Shown: piece by piece, positions 44,239 to 52,616 of the stretch
Numbering within the stretch: position 1 is the stretch's first letter
How the letters are laid out: every line of letters starts with the position of its first letter
Assembly (NCBI RefSeq): GCF_002017875.1
Contig: NZ_MUFV01000002.1
Coordinates: 62,001-126,000 of the forward strand
Reading direction: 5' to 3'
Length of the DNA stretch: 64,000 nt
Origin: Deinococcus sp. LM3
Lineage (GTDB): Bacteria > Deinococcota > Deinococci > Deinococcales > Deinococcaceae
The notes under the pieces: model-generated
Databases searched by the model: none
What the model saw: the letters and a program-made list of their open reading frames with translations, nothing else
Told to the model about the DNA's origin: nothing
Program-made: the position numbers and the translations under genes

Positions 44239-44769
44239 TCAGTTCCCGCCGCCGCGGGGCGTGACGGGGGCGTTCGCGATGACCTCGGCGCGGTTGGCCA
44301 GCGTGCTCGCGGCAACCGGGTCGGCCACGAGTTTCGCGACCGAGTCGACAGAGCCCGTGAACAGGCTGGGGTTGCTGGCCAGCAGCTGCTGGACGGCGGC
44401 GAGGCTGACGGGTTTGGGCGTCTCGCCGGGGCGGGGGGCGGGGCGCGCGGCTTCCAGCACGGCCTTCAGGGCGACGGCTGCGGGAACGGCGGTCGTCTTG
44501 GCGCTCAGCAGGGAGGTGAGGGATTCGGGGGAGATGCCCAGCAGGGCGGCGTACGGCCCGGCGGAGGCGCTGCCGGGCTGGAGGCCGGCGAGGATCGCGG
44601 CGACCTGCGCGTCGGTCAGGACGAGCCCCTTGGCTTTCAGGATGGCTTTCAGGACGTCGGTGCCGGTCGCGGCGGGCGCGCGGGTCTGCGTGGCCTGCGC
44701 GAGGGCGGCGGGCAGGGCGGCAGGAAGGGCGACGGACAGCAGGGCAGCGGACAGGATGAACTTCTTCAT
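44239..44769 (-). CDS. Secreted protein of unknown function (176 aa)
   Basis: Starts with a signal peptide (MKKFILSAALLSVALPAALP, cleavage around ALAQA). The mature part is helical and Ala/Leu-rich, with two similar segments (VLKAILKAKGLVLTDAQVAA and ALKAVLEAARPAPRPGETPK), and ends in APVTPRGGGN. No family was recognised. GAGG lies upstream of the ATG. It has its own terminator, so it is probably a single-gene unit. Confidence 0.75.
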   Translation of the reverse strand: MKKFILSAALLSVALPAALPAALAQATQTRAPAATGTDVLKAILKAKGLVLTDAQVAAILAGLQPGSASAGPYAALLGISPESLTSLLSAKTTAVPAAVALKAVLEAARPAPRPGETPKPVSLAAVQQLLASNPSLFTGSVDSVAKLVADPVAASTLANRAEVIANAPVTPRGGGN

Positions 44770-44976
44770 GGAGTACCTCGGAGGGTCAGGAGCGGTCAGG
44801 GATCGCGTGGCGCGGCGGGAACGGCGGTCGGCGCGCAGCGTCAGAGGAAACCGGTGGTGCCTTCAGGGCTGACCGTCTCACTCATGACTGCCATGAGTCT
44901 ATCATCCGCGCCTCTGCCGCCTGGGCAGATATAGGGATCCCCACAGCTTCATGAACTGCGGGAGCGGTCAATGTAC

Positions 44977-45012
44977 GTGAGAAACCCCCGCCCCATCACC
45001 TATACTTCCTTC
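44977..45012 (+). promoter_or_regulatory. Leaderless promoter of the sugar transferase gene
   Basis: TATACT (45001-45006) ends six bases before the ATG at 45013, and there is no Shine-Dalgarno, the layout of a leaderless mRNA. The -35 (GTGAGA, 44977-44982) is poor. Confidence 0.6.
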
Positions 45013-46482
45013 ATGGTGCTCAAGCCGCCTTCACAATCGACTGCCGAAGAGTGGCTGGACGGGCCTCCACTGCGTGAGCGGAACCTGACCCGCGCCCGCC
45101 GTGCGAACGCGTTCCTGCGCCGCCGCCTCCTGAACGCCGCCGCCCTGCTCGCCGGGAACCTCCTGGCGTGGGGGAGTGCGTGGGGACTCATGCATGTCCT
45201 GGCGCCTCAACTGACGCTGCCCGCGTCCCGCTGGGCGGCGCTGTTCATCCTGCACGCCATCCTGACGTTCGGCGCGAAACTCCTGCCCGGCTGGGGCCTG
45301 GGCATCGTCGCGGAACTGCGCTACACCGTGCAGATCACGGCGCTGCTGCTGCTCGGCAGTGGCCTGTCGGGGTTCATCGCGCACCAGAGTGTCGCGCGGG
45401 AACTGCCGAACCTGCTGCTGCTGGCGCTGCTCACGCCGCTGCTGCTGGCCGCCCGCAGCCTCGTCAAGTCCGCGCTGCTGCGCGGCGGCCTGTGGGGCGT
45501 GCCGGTCGTCGTGTACGGCGGGGCCGCCACCGGCGAGCGCGTCATCCGCGCCCTGCACGACGAGCCCGGCCTGGGGTACCACCCGGTCGCGGTGTTCGAC
45601 GACGCCCCGCACCGGCAGGGCACGCAACTCGACGGCGTGCCCGTCGCCGGTCCGACCAGCAGCTGGACGTACGAGACGCCGGTGGCGATTCTCGCGATGC
45701 CCGGCGCGCCCCGCGCGCGGCAGGTGGAACTGCTCGACGGGCCGCTCAGCGTGTACCGCAGCGTCATCGTGATTCCCGACCTGTTCGACGTGCAGTCCCT
45801 GTGGGCGCGCACGCACGACCTGGGCGGGATTCTCGGTGTGCGCCTCAACCAGAAGCTGGCCGATCCGGTCGCGCGGCGCACCAAGCGCCTGCTGGACCTG
45901 ACGGCCGTGACCGTCACCGCGCCCGTCTGGGGGCCGCTGTGCCTGCTCGTCGGCCTGCTGATCTGGCTGGAAGACCGGCAGAGTCCGCTGTTCCTGCAGC
46001 GCCGCGTCGGGCTGGGCGGCGTGAGCTTCGACACCTGGAAGTTCCGGACCATGGTGCCCAACGCCGAGGCCGTCCTGCAGGAACGCCTCGCGAGCGATCC
46101 CGCCCTGCGCGCCGAGTGGGAAGCGAACTTCAAGCTGCGCCGCGACCCGCGCATCACCCGCACTGGCCGGTTCCTGCGCAAGACCAGCCTCGACGAACTG
46201 CCGCAACTCGTGAATGTCCTGCGGGGCGAGATGGCCCTGATCGGCCCCCGGCCGCTGCCCTCCTACCATCACGACCTGCTGCCCGCGTTCGTGCAGCACC
46301 TGCGCCGCGAGATGCGGCCCGGCATGACCGGCCTGTGGCAGGTGTCCGGACGCAGCGACGCCGGGAACGAGGGCATGATCCAGCACGACCCGTACTACGT
46401 CCGGAACTGGTCGGTGTGGCTGGACGCCGTGATCCTGCTGCGGACCTTCCGGGCGGTGGTGCGCAGCGCCGGTGCCTACTGA
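45013..46482 (+). CDS. Undecaprenyl-phosphate sugar-1-phosphate transferase (WbaP/WcaJ-like)
   Basis: A 489-aa polyprenyl-phosphate sugar transferase that starts EPS assembly by placing the first sugar phosphate on undecaprenyl phosphate. About four N-terminal membrane helices, a central nucleotide-binding-like domain (VPVVVYGGAATGERVIRALH), then a fifth hydrophobic segment and the catalytic domain: LFLQRRVGLGGVSFDTWKFR, TRTGRFLRKTSLDELPQL and ALIGPRPLPSYHHDLLPAF. The last part ends QVSGRSDAGNEGMIQHDPYY. The ATG at 45013 was preferred because a TATACT box stands six bases before it. The following gene is the chain-length kinase. Confidence 0.92.
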   Translation: MVLKPPSQSTAEEWLDGPPLRERNLTRARRANAFLRRRLLNAAALLAGNLLAWGSAWGLMHVLAPQLTLPASRWAALFILHAILTFGAKLLPGWGLGIVAELRYTVQITALLLLGSGLSGFIAHQSVARELPNLLLLALLTPLLLAARSLVKSALLRGGLWGVPVVVYGGAATGERVIRALHDEPGLGYHPVAVFDDAPHRQGTQLDGVPVAGPTSSWTYETPVAILAMPGAPRARQVELLDGPLSVYRSVIVIPDLFDVQSLWARTHDLGGILGVRLNQKLADPVARRTKRLLDLTAVTVTAPVWGPLCLLVGLLIWLEDRQSPLFLQRRVGLGGVSFDTWKFRTMVPNAEAVLQERLASDPALRAEWEANFKLRRDPRITRTGRFLRKTSLDELPQLVNVLRGEMALIGPRPLPSYHHDLLPAFVQHLRREMRPGMTGLWQVSGRSDAGNEGMIQHDPYYVRNWSVWLDAVILLRTFRAVVRSAGAY

Positions 46483-46602
46483 CGCCCACCCGGCCGCCTT
46501 CCACCCGGCTGTCCTCTCCCCGGTTGACGCCGGTTCACTCCCCGACTTCGACACGCCCGCCGACCCGCGCGGCTTGACTGCACCCAAGAGGCCTCACCGT
46601 TC

Positions 46603-48240
46603 ATGACCCTGACCCCCGACACGCCCCGCCGCTCCTCCGACGACATCGATCTCCTGCAGGTGCTCGAAACCCTGCGCCGCGCCTGGATTCCCCTGGCGGT
46701 CACGCCCGTCGTCCTGGCCGGCGTCACGTACCTCGTCAGCAGCCGGCAGGCGCCCACCTTCGAGGCGGGCACCAGCCTGATGTCCAGCATGCCGGACACG
46801 TCCAACGACACCCTCAAGGGCGCGTCCGTCACGGCCAGCCAGCTCCCGCAGGGCGCGGTGGACGAGGTCATCCACTCGCGCGCCAGTGTCGCCCGCATCA
46901 CGGACATCATCAGTAAGTCCGGCCTGCCGGCCGACATCAAGGCGAAGATCACCGCCGACCTGAGTAACGAACTCGCCAACGACCGGTACGCCCGCGTGAC
47001 CGTCAAGGCCCGCCTCGACCAGCAGCAGCGCGGCGTGTACGACCTCAAGGCCAGCGCCGAGAGTCCCGAGGCGGCCCGCGTGCTCGCGAACGCCGCCGCG
47101 ACCGCCCTGCTCGCCTGGGACGTCGAACGCGCCCGCAGCGGCGTCGCCCGCGCCCGCGAGAACCTCCAGCGGCAACTCGACAACCTCAACGCCCGCCTCG
47201 GGGCGCTCACGCCCGGCAGTCTCGAAGCGCAGAGTCTCGTCGCCGCGCGCGGGCAACTCCTGCTGAACCTCTCGCAGGCGACCGTGTTCGAGGAGGGCGC
47301 CAGCGGCAACCTGACCCTGCTGGCCGAGGCGAACGCGCCCCGCCGGCCCGTCGCGCCGAAACCCACCCGTAACGCCGCCCTGGTGTTCCTGCTCAGCCTG
47401 TTCGCCGGGGCCGGCGTCGCCCTGCTCCTCGACGCGCTGCGCCGCCGCATCCGCAACGCCAGTGACCTGCTGCAGCTCGGCGTGAACACCCTCGGGGAAC
47501 TGCCCCGCCTCGCCCGCGCCAAACGCGGCGCGATGGTCGGCCTCGCCCGCACCGGCGACCTGTACGAACCCAGCGGGTTCATCCGCGTGAACCTCGCCGC
47601 GAGCCTCCCCGAGCAGAACGCCATCATCGCCGTCACCAGCCCCCGCCCCGCCGAGGGCAAAAGCACCGTCGTCGCCACCACCGCCGCCTCCTACAGCTCG
47701 GCCGGGAAACGCGTCCTCGTCATCGACCTGGACCTGCACCGCCCATCGCAGCAGGAGTACTGGTCCGTCGCGGGTCGCCCCTGGGTCGCGCTGCCCGGCA
47801 ACACCGTCCCGCTGCGCTGCGACGTCACCATCGCCATCGAGCATCCCAACCAGGCCAGCGCCCTGGATGTCGGCGGCGGCATTCACGTCCTCCCCGCCGG
47901 CGAGACCGGCCGTAAGGCCGCCAGCCTGCTGTCCCGCCCGGACCTGCCGGACCTGCTGCGCCGCTGGGCCCAGAACTACGACATCGTCATCATCGACACG
48001 CCCCCCGTCCTCGCGCTGGCCGACGCGTACGTGATCGGCCGTCAGCTGGACGGGATGATCCTGGTCGTCGAGAGCGGCGAGACCAGCGTCCCGGAAGTGC
48101 AGCGCGTCCTGACCACCTTCGCCAGCACCGGCGCGCCCCTGATGGGCGTCGTGATCAACAAGGTCAACCGCAGCAACCAGGGCTACTACTACAACTACAA
48201 CTACCACCGCCTGACCCCGCCCGCCACGCCCAGCAACTGA
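46603..48240 (+). CDS. Chain-length determinant and BY-kinase fusion (Wzz/Wzc-like)
   Basis: A 545-aa polysaccharide co-polymerase with a tyrosine autokinase domain. The Wzz part has helices at about 28-46 and 258-278 around an extracytoplasmic region. The cytoplasmic BY-kinase has Walker A TSPRPAEGKST (346-355), Walker A' VLVIDLDLHRP (372-381) and Walker B IVIIDTPPVL. The C-terminus has a tyrosine cluster (GYYYNYNYHR) with five Tyr, the usual autophosphorylation site. It sets polymer length with Wzy. A weak AGAGG precedes the ATG. The outer-membrane exporter (Wza) expected beside it is not in the window. Confidence 0.92.
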   Translation: MTLTPDTPRRSSDDIDLLQVLETLRRAWIPLAVTPVVLAGVTYLVSSRQAPTFEAGTSLMSSMPDTSNDTLKGASVTASQLPQGAVDEVIHSRASVARITDIISKSGLPADIKAKITADLSNELANDRYARVTVKARLDQQQRGVYDLKASAESPEAARVLANAAATALLAWDVERARSGVARARENLQRQLDNLNARLGALTPGSLEAQSLVAARGQLLLNLSQATVFEEGASGNLTLLAEANAPRRPVAPKPTRNAALVFLLSLFAGAGVALLLDALRRRIRNASDLLQLGVNTLGELPRLARAKRGAMVGLARTGDLYEPSGFIRVNLAASLPEQNAIIAVTSPRPAEGKSTVVATTAASYSSAGKRVLVIDLDLHRPSQQEYWSVAGRPWVALPGNTVPLRCDVTIAIEHPNQASALDVGGGIHVLPAGETGRKAASLLSRPDLPDLLRRWAQNYDIVIIDTPPVLALADAYVIGRQLDGMILVVESGETSVPEVQRVLTTFASTGAPLMGVVINKVNRSNQGYYYNYNYHRLTPPATPSN

Positions 48241-48358
48241 ACGCCCCCTGAACACAGCCCACCCTCACGCGCCCCAGGCCCACCCGCCCGGGGCGCTCGC
48301 CGTCGGGGCCGGTCAACAACAACCGACCGGAACGCCGTTCCCTGCCATACTGCCCAGC

Positions 48359-48628
48359 GTGAGTTCCGTCATCTTCGAATCCAACCACCGTCGCCGTCAC
48401 GCTCACACCCGCCGCTGCGTTCAGCGCGCCCTGCGTCGCCGCCTGCCGGTCATCGTCGTGGCGGGCGCGGGTACCGGCGTGACCGCTGCGCTGCTGGCCC
48501 TCCCGCCGCTCGCGGGTGTCGCGGCCAGCGTGGGCGCCGCCACCGTCCTCGCCGGGCGCGTCACCTGGCGGGCGTACCTCCGCCACCGGGACGACCTGCC
48601 CGAAACGCGGCCCGTCCGCGCGCCCTGA
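48359..48628 (+). CDS. Small two-helix membrane protein (89 aa)
   Basis: Basic N-terminus (SNHRRRHAHTRRCVQRALRR) followed by hydrophobic VIVVAGAGTGVTAALLALPP and a second hydrophobic run ending AATVLAG. No family was recognised. The GTG start has CATACT seven bases before it and no Shine-Dalgarno, consistent with leaderless expression. Confidence 0.45.
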   Translation: MSSVIFESNHRRRHAHTRRCVQRALRRRLPVIVVAGAGTGVTAALLALPPLAGVAASVGAATVLAGRVTWRAYLRHRDDLPETRPVRAP

Positions 48629-48700
48629 CCGGGGACGGGCCGCCGTCCGGCTTTGGCGGCCCTCCGCGCCCCTGATGGACGGTGGTACTCCGCCCTACCG

Positions 48701-49225
48701 ATGCCCCGTCTCCATCCTGGTGTGCCCTGCGCCGCGCTGGCGCTCGCTTCCTTCGCCCTGGCCAGGCCGCCCGCCCCGGCTGGTCCCGCTCCTGTTACGC
48801 CGGTCCTCGCGGCCGGGCAGACGTGGACCATGAAAGCCGACGTGCCCGTCGCGGCCCTGCCGGGCGCCGTGACCTTCACCCTCGGCGCGTCCCGCGCGGT
48901 CGGGCGGGGCGGCGCGGCCTTCCAGCCGACCGTGACCACCGCCGGCCACCAGCGGTTCCAGGACGACATGTTCTACGATCCCGAGGACCGCGACCCGGTC
49001 TTCATCGCCGCGACCCGCCTGATCTCCCAGCCGGCCGGGAAGGTCCCACCCGCCAGTTACAGTTGCCTGGTCCGGACGCCGCACGCCCGCCTGAACGAAG
49101 CCCAGCGCGGCCTGTTCGTCACGGGCGACCTGATGCAACCCGCGACCGTCAGGGCCGCGCAACTGTACATCAACACGGGCGCGTTGATCAGCCAGCCCAC
49201 CTGCACCCTGACCCGCACCCGCTGA
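48701..49225 (+). CDS. Secreted protein of unknown function (174 aa)
   Basis: The ATG at 48701 gives a signal-like N-terminus (LHPGVPCAALALASFALARP). The mature part has GQTWTMKADVPVAALPGAVT, a beta-rich region with an acidic loop (FYDPEDRDPVFIAATR) and two cysteines (SYSCLV, QPTCTL) that may form a disulfide. No family was recognised. Convergent to the ATPase gene 16 bp away. Confidence 0.6.
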   Translation: MPRLHPGVPCAALALASFALARPPAPAGPAPVTPVLAAGQTWTMKADVPVAALPGAVTFTLGASRAVGRGGAAFQPTVTTAGHQRFQDDMFYDPEDRDPVFIAATRLISQPAGKVPPASYSCLVRTPHARLNEAQRGLFVTGDLMQPATVRAAQLYINTGALISQPTCTLTRTR

Positions 49226-49240
49226 CCGCTCCTGGCCGCA

Positions 49241-50698
49241 TCACGGGCCGGTCGCGGGAGCGTACAGTTCGTCCAGCGTGACGAGGCGCAGGTGCGGCGC
49301 TGCGGTCAGGCTCGCGTGGAATCCAGCCCTGCTGAACAGCAGCCACCGCTCCACCTCGGCGGTGCCCAGGTGCCGGGCGGCGTTGTCCTGCAACTGCCGG
49401 AGCGCCCAGTGATCCACCGGCTGCTCCTGCCACTTGCATTCCCCGAGCAGCCAGCGCCGCTGCTGCCCGCGCCCGAGGGCGCACGCGACGTCCAGTTCGG
49501 CGGCCTGCTGTCCGCTGCCCTGGATCAGCGTGCCGATCTCGCCGTGCTCACCCGTCCAGAATTCATCCATGTGCCGGGCCACCCACGTGCGGCTCACGTC
49601 CTCGAACGTGGCCGGCGCGGCGGCCGGGTCCAGGTCGATGGTCGGCGCGACGAACCGCGCCCAGGCGCCCTGGCTGCCCCGGACCCGCAGGGCGCTGAGG
49701 TGAGGCAGGGCGTACCGGTGCCAGCTGGCGATGAAGGGGTCCGCCAGCCGGTAACGCAGGTTCTTCGCGGCCGGCGTGGCGTTCACGGAACGCCGCCGCT
49801 GCACCAGCCCGAGTTCCTCCAGCCGCTCCAGGTACTTCTGCAGACTGCTGGGAGGAAGGCCGGCCGCCGTGATGATCTCCCCGGCTTTCGTCCGGCCCTG
49901 CGAGACCGCCATCAGGATCGAGGCGTACACGCGCGGTTCGCTCAGTTCCGCGTTCAGCAGGCGGGTGGTCTCCTCGTGCAGCGCGCCGTCCGGGTCCAGG
50001 ACCAGCCGTTCGTAGTTGTCGCCCACGCCCGAGCGGTCGTCGAGCAGGCTGAGGTAGCGGGGCATGCCGCCGAACACGGTGCGGGCGTGCAGGAGTTCGG
50101 CTGGGGACCAGGCGGGCGTGAAGGCGGCGCTTTCCAGGTAATCCATCGGGTGCAGCGTGAGGTTCAGGTCGCTGCGCCCGAACAGGGGAGAGCTGTGTTC
50201 CAGCAGCGCTTCCATCTGGCTGATGGAGCTGCCGCACAGCACGAGTTTCAGGGGTTGCCCGAGCGTTTCGATCCGGCCGAGCACTTCCTGCAGGACGGAT
50301 TCGAGCGTGGGGTCGCTGCGGGTGAGGTACGGGAACTCGTCGATGACGATGCTCAGGCGTCCCAGGTGCTGCGCGGCCTGAGCGAGGCTCAGCAGCAGCG
50401 GGCGCCAGGTGGTCGCGTGCGTCAGGTCGCTGGCGAGGTCGTCGGGCAGCAGGGCGTGCAGGGCGGCGTGCATGTCCTCGCGGAACCGTCCGAAGTTGCT
50501 GTCGGGAGTGAGCTGGGCAGCCTGATGGTACGCGCTCCGGCCGGGTTCCAGACTGTGCAGGAGTAGCCGGCTCTTGCCGACGCGCCGGCGTCCCCGCAGG
50601 GTGGCGAGGTGGGTGTCCGGGGCGTTGTAGAAGGTCTGCAGGGCCGCCAGCTGGCGGTCACGCCCGACGAAACGTGGAAGCATACTCCAGAATATCAT
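49241..50698 (-). CDS. AAA ATPase with DUF234/nuclease-like C-terminus
   Basis: A 485-aa archaeal-type (SSO1545-like) ATPase. P-loop GRRRVGKSRLLL (about 36-47), Walker B LSIVIDEFPYLTR, sensor VLCGSSISQM. A winged-helix follows (AGEIITAAGLPPSSLQKYLE), then a DUF234-type domain with ELDVACALGRGQQRRWLLGE and CKW, resembling a PD-(D/E)XK nuclease core. The role of such proteins is not well established, and many sit alone in genomes. The ATG at 50698 is preceded by TACTCT five bases away, suggesting a leaderless transcript. The short upstream region contains repeated AGTATGA/TCATACT boxes that may be an operator. Confidence 0.87.
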   Translation of the reverse strand: MIFWSMLPRFVGRDRQLAALQTFYNAPDTHLATLRGRRRVGKSRLLLHSLEPGRSAYHQAAQLTPDSNFGRFREDMHAALHALLPDDLASDLTHATTWRPLLLSLAQAAQHLGRLSIVIDEFPYLTRSDPTLESVLQEVLGRIETLGQPLKLVLCGSSISQMEALLEHSSPLFGRSDLNLTLHPMDYLESAAFTPAWSPAELLHARTVFGGMPRYLSLLDDRSGVGDNYERLVLDPDGALHEETTRLLNAELSEPRVYASILMAVSQGRTKAGEIITAAGLPPSSLQKYLERLEELGLVQRRRSVNATPAAKNLRYRLADPFIASWHRYALPHLSALRVRGSQGAWARFVAPTIDLDPAAAPATFEDVSRTWVARHMDEFWTGEHGEIGTLIQGSGQQAAELDVACALGRGQQRRWLLGECKWQEQPVDHWALRQLQDNAARHLGTAEVERWLLFSRAGFHASLTAAPHLRLVTLDELYAPATGP

Positions 50699-50810
50699 AG
50701 TCTAGAGTATGATGATCTGAAGTATGACTCGTCGGGTCAGGTCAGGTGTGCCGGAGAGGGACGGCCGCCCCAACCCCGGTGCCGAAGCTGCCGTCACTCC
50801 GTAGCCGCCG

Positions 50811-52505
50811 TCACTCCGCGCGGTAGGTCGCGACCCGGTTACGGCCCTGCGCCTTGGCGCGGTACAGCGCCTGATCCGCCTGCCGCACCAGGACACCCAG
50901 GTCGCTGCGGTCGCCGGTCGTGGTGGTCACGCCCACCGACACGGTCACGGTCAGGCCGCTGCTGTCCGGCGCGGCCAGCACCAGCGCCTCGGTCGCGGTC
51001 CGCAGCGCCTCGGCCCGTTCCAGCGCCGCCTGCGGCGAGCAGTTCGGGAGCATCACCATGAATTCCTCGCCGCCGTACCGGCACACGACGTCCTCCTCCC
51101 GGAACTGCCGGCCCAGGACGTGCCCCAGCCGCCGCAGGACCATGTCCCCCACCGCGTGCCCGTGCACGTCGTTGAACTGCTTGAAGTGATCCACGTCCAG
51201 CATCAGCAGGCTCAGCGGCCAGCCCTGCCGGTGCGCGCGGGCCAGTTCCCGCCCGCCGGTCTCCTCGAAGTACCGGCGGTTGTACAGGCCCGTCAGGGGA
51301 TCACGGACACTCTGGTGGCGCAGCGTCTCCTTGAGGCGCAGGTTGGCCAGCGACAGCGCCAGCCGGTCCGTGAAGCGCCGCGCCAGCGCCTGCGCCTGCG
51401 CGGCGGCCGGTCCGTCCGGGAAGTGCAGCGTCACCACGCCCAGCGTCTCCCCCTGGGCGTTCAGGGTCAGGCACAGCGTGCCGAGCCCGCTCCGGTCATG
51501 CCGGCAGCGCGGCGCGTTCAGGCCCGGCCCGGCCGCGTGATCGGTGCCCAGACGGGACGACCAGCACTCCTCGGGCAGCCACGTCCCGCCTCCCGGCGCG
51601 TCCCCCCACGCCGCGAACCGCTCGAGCATGTTGCGGGACTCGGCCAGCAGCGACACGCTGCCCCCCAGCGGGAACAGGGCCGGCGCGACCCGCGCGATCA
51701 CCTCGGCCGCCTCGCCCTGCGTCTCGCAGGCCTGCATGAACAGACCCAGCTGACTCAGGACCTGCAACTCGGTGGTGCTGGCCTCCACGAGGCTGTCCAC
51801 CCGCGCTTCCAGCGTCCGTTGCAGCGCCCGCTGTTCCTGCACGGTCCGTTGCAGCGACGCGGTCATGTCGTTGAAATGCCGGGCGATCACGCTGAGTTCG
51901 TCCTGCCCGGTCACAGGCACGCGGACGTTCAGATCACCGGCCTGCACGCGTTCCGTGGCGAGCAGCAGCGGCGTCGTCAGGGACCGCACGCGCCGCAGCA
52001 TTAGGATGCCCAGGCCCGCCCCGAGCGCCGCCGTGAGCGGCAGGCCGATCAGCACCGCCCACTGCGCCGCGTCGACCCGCTCCTGCGTGACCGCCCGCCG
52101 CCGCGCCAGCAGCGTATTCTCCACGTCCACCATCTCCTGCGCGACCGGCAGCGTCCGCTGCAGACGCACGCTCAGGGCCTCACCCTCGGAGCGCCGCAGG
52201 TCGTCACGCCACGCCTGCAACCGCCGCCGCTGCGCCGGATCGTCCCGCACCAGCGCGAACGTCTCGGCCCAGGCGCGGTCGAACGCCTCGCGCCGGTCGT
52301 CCGTCGGCGCGACCAGCCACTGCCGTTCCAGAATCTGCAGCGTCCGGACCTGATTGATCACGTCCCGCGTGTGCGTGACCGTCTGGGCGTGACGGCGGTA
52401 CTCGTAAAACGCGGTCAGGCTCAGGACCGTCACAGTGATAATGGCCAGCACCGGCAGGGTGAACCCCAGCAGAAGCTGCCGTTCCAGGGACCGACGCACA
52501 GGCAT
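50811..52505 (-). CDS. Membrane diguanylate cyclase (HAMP-GAF-GGDEF)
   Basis: A 564-aa enzyme making c-di-GMP. Two membrane helices (about 10-32 and 150-170) enclose a helical extracytoplasmic sensor (RTLQILERQWLVAPTDDRRE). HAMP at 171-225 (LLLATERVQAGDLNVRVPVT), a GAF-like domain at about 245-395, then GGDEF with GGEEF at 478-482 and DVDHFKQFNDVHGHAVGD, so catalysis is expected. No RxxD inhibitory site is evident before GGEEF. A TAATCT box lies eight bases before the ATG. Confidence 0.92.
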   Translation of the reverse strand: MPVRRSLERQLLLGFTLPVLAIITVTVLSLTAFYEYRRHAQTVTHTRDVINQVRTLQILERQWLVAPTDDRREAFDRAWAETFALVRDDPAQRRRLQAWRDDLRRSEGEALSVRLQRTLPVAQEMVDVENTLLARRRAVTQERVDAAQWAVLIGLPLTAALGAGLGILMLRRVRSLTTPLLLATERVQAGDLNVRVPVTGQDELSVIARHFNDMTASLQRTVQEQRALQRTLEARVDSLVEASTTELQVLSQLGLFMQACETQGEAAEVIARVAPALFPLGGSVSLLAESRNMLERFAAWGDAPGGGTWLPEECWSSRLGTDHAAGPGLNAPRCRHDRSGLGTLCLTLNAQGETLGVVTLHFPDGPAAAQAQALARRFTDRLALSLANLRLKETLRHQSVRDPLTGLYNRRYFEETGGRELARAHRQGWPLSLLMLDVDHFKQFNDVHGHAVGDMVLRRLGHVLGRQFREEDVVCRYGGEEFMVMLPNCSPQAALERAEALRTATEALVLAAPDSSGLTVTVSVGVTTTTGDRSDLGVLVRQADQALYRAKAQGRNRVATYRAE

Positions 52506-52616
52506 AGAATTCCAGATTACGCCACGTCGAAAGGTCGTGGATACGGCCGGACCGACCGTGACGTTTACGCAACCCAGAGAAACCGGCTCGCGGCCCGGCC
52601 GCCTGCGAGCACAGGC

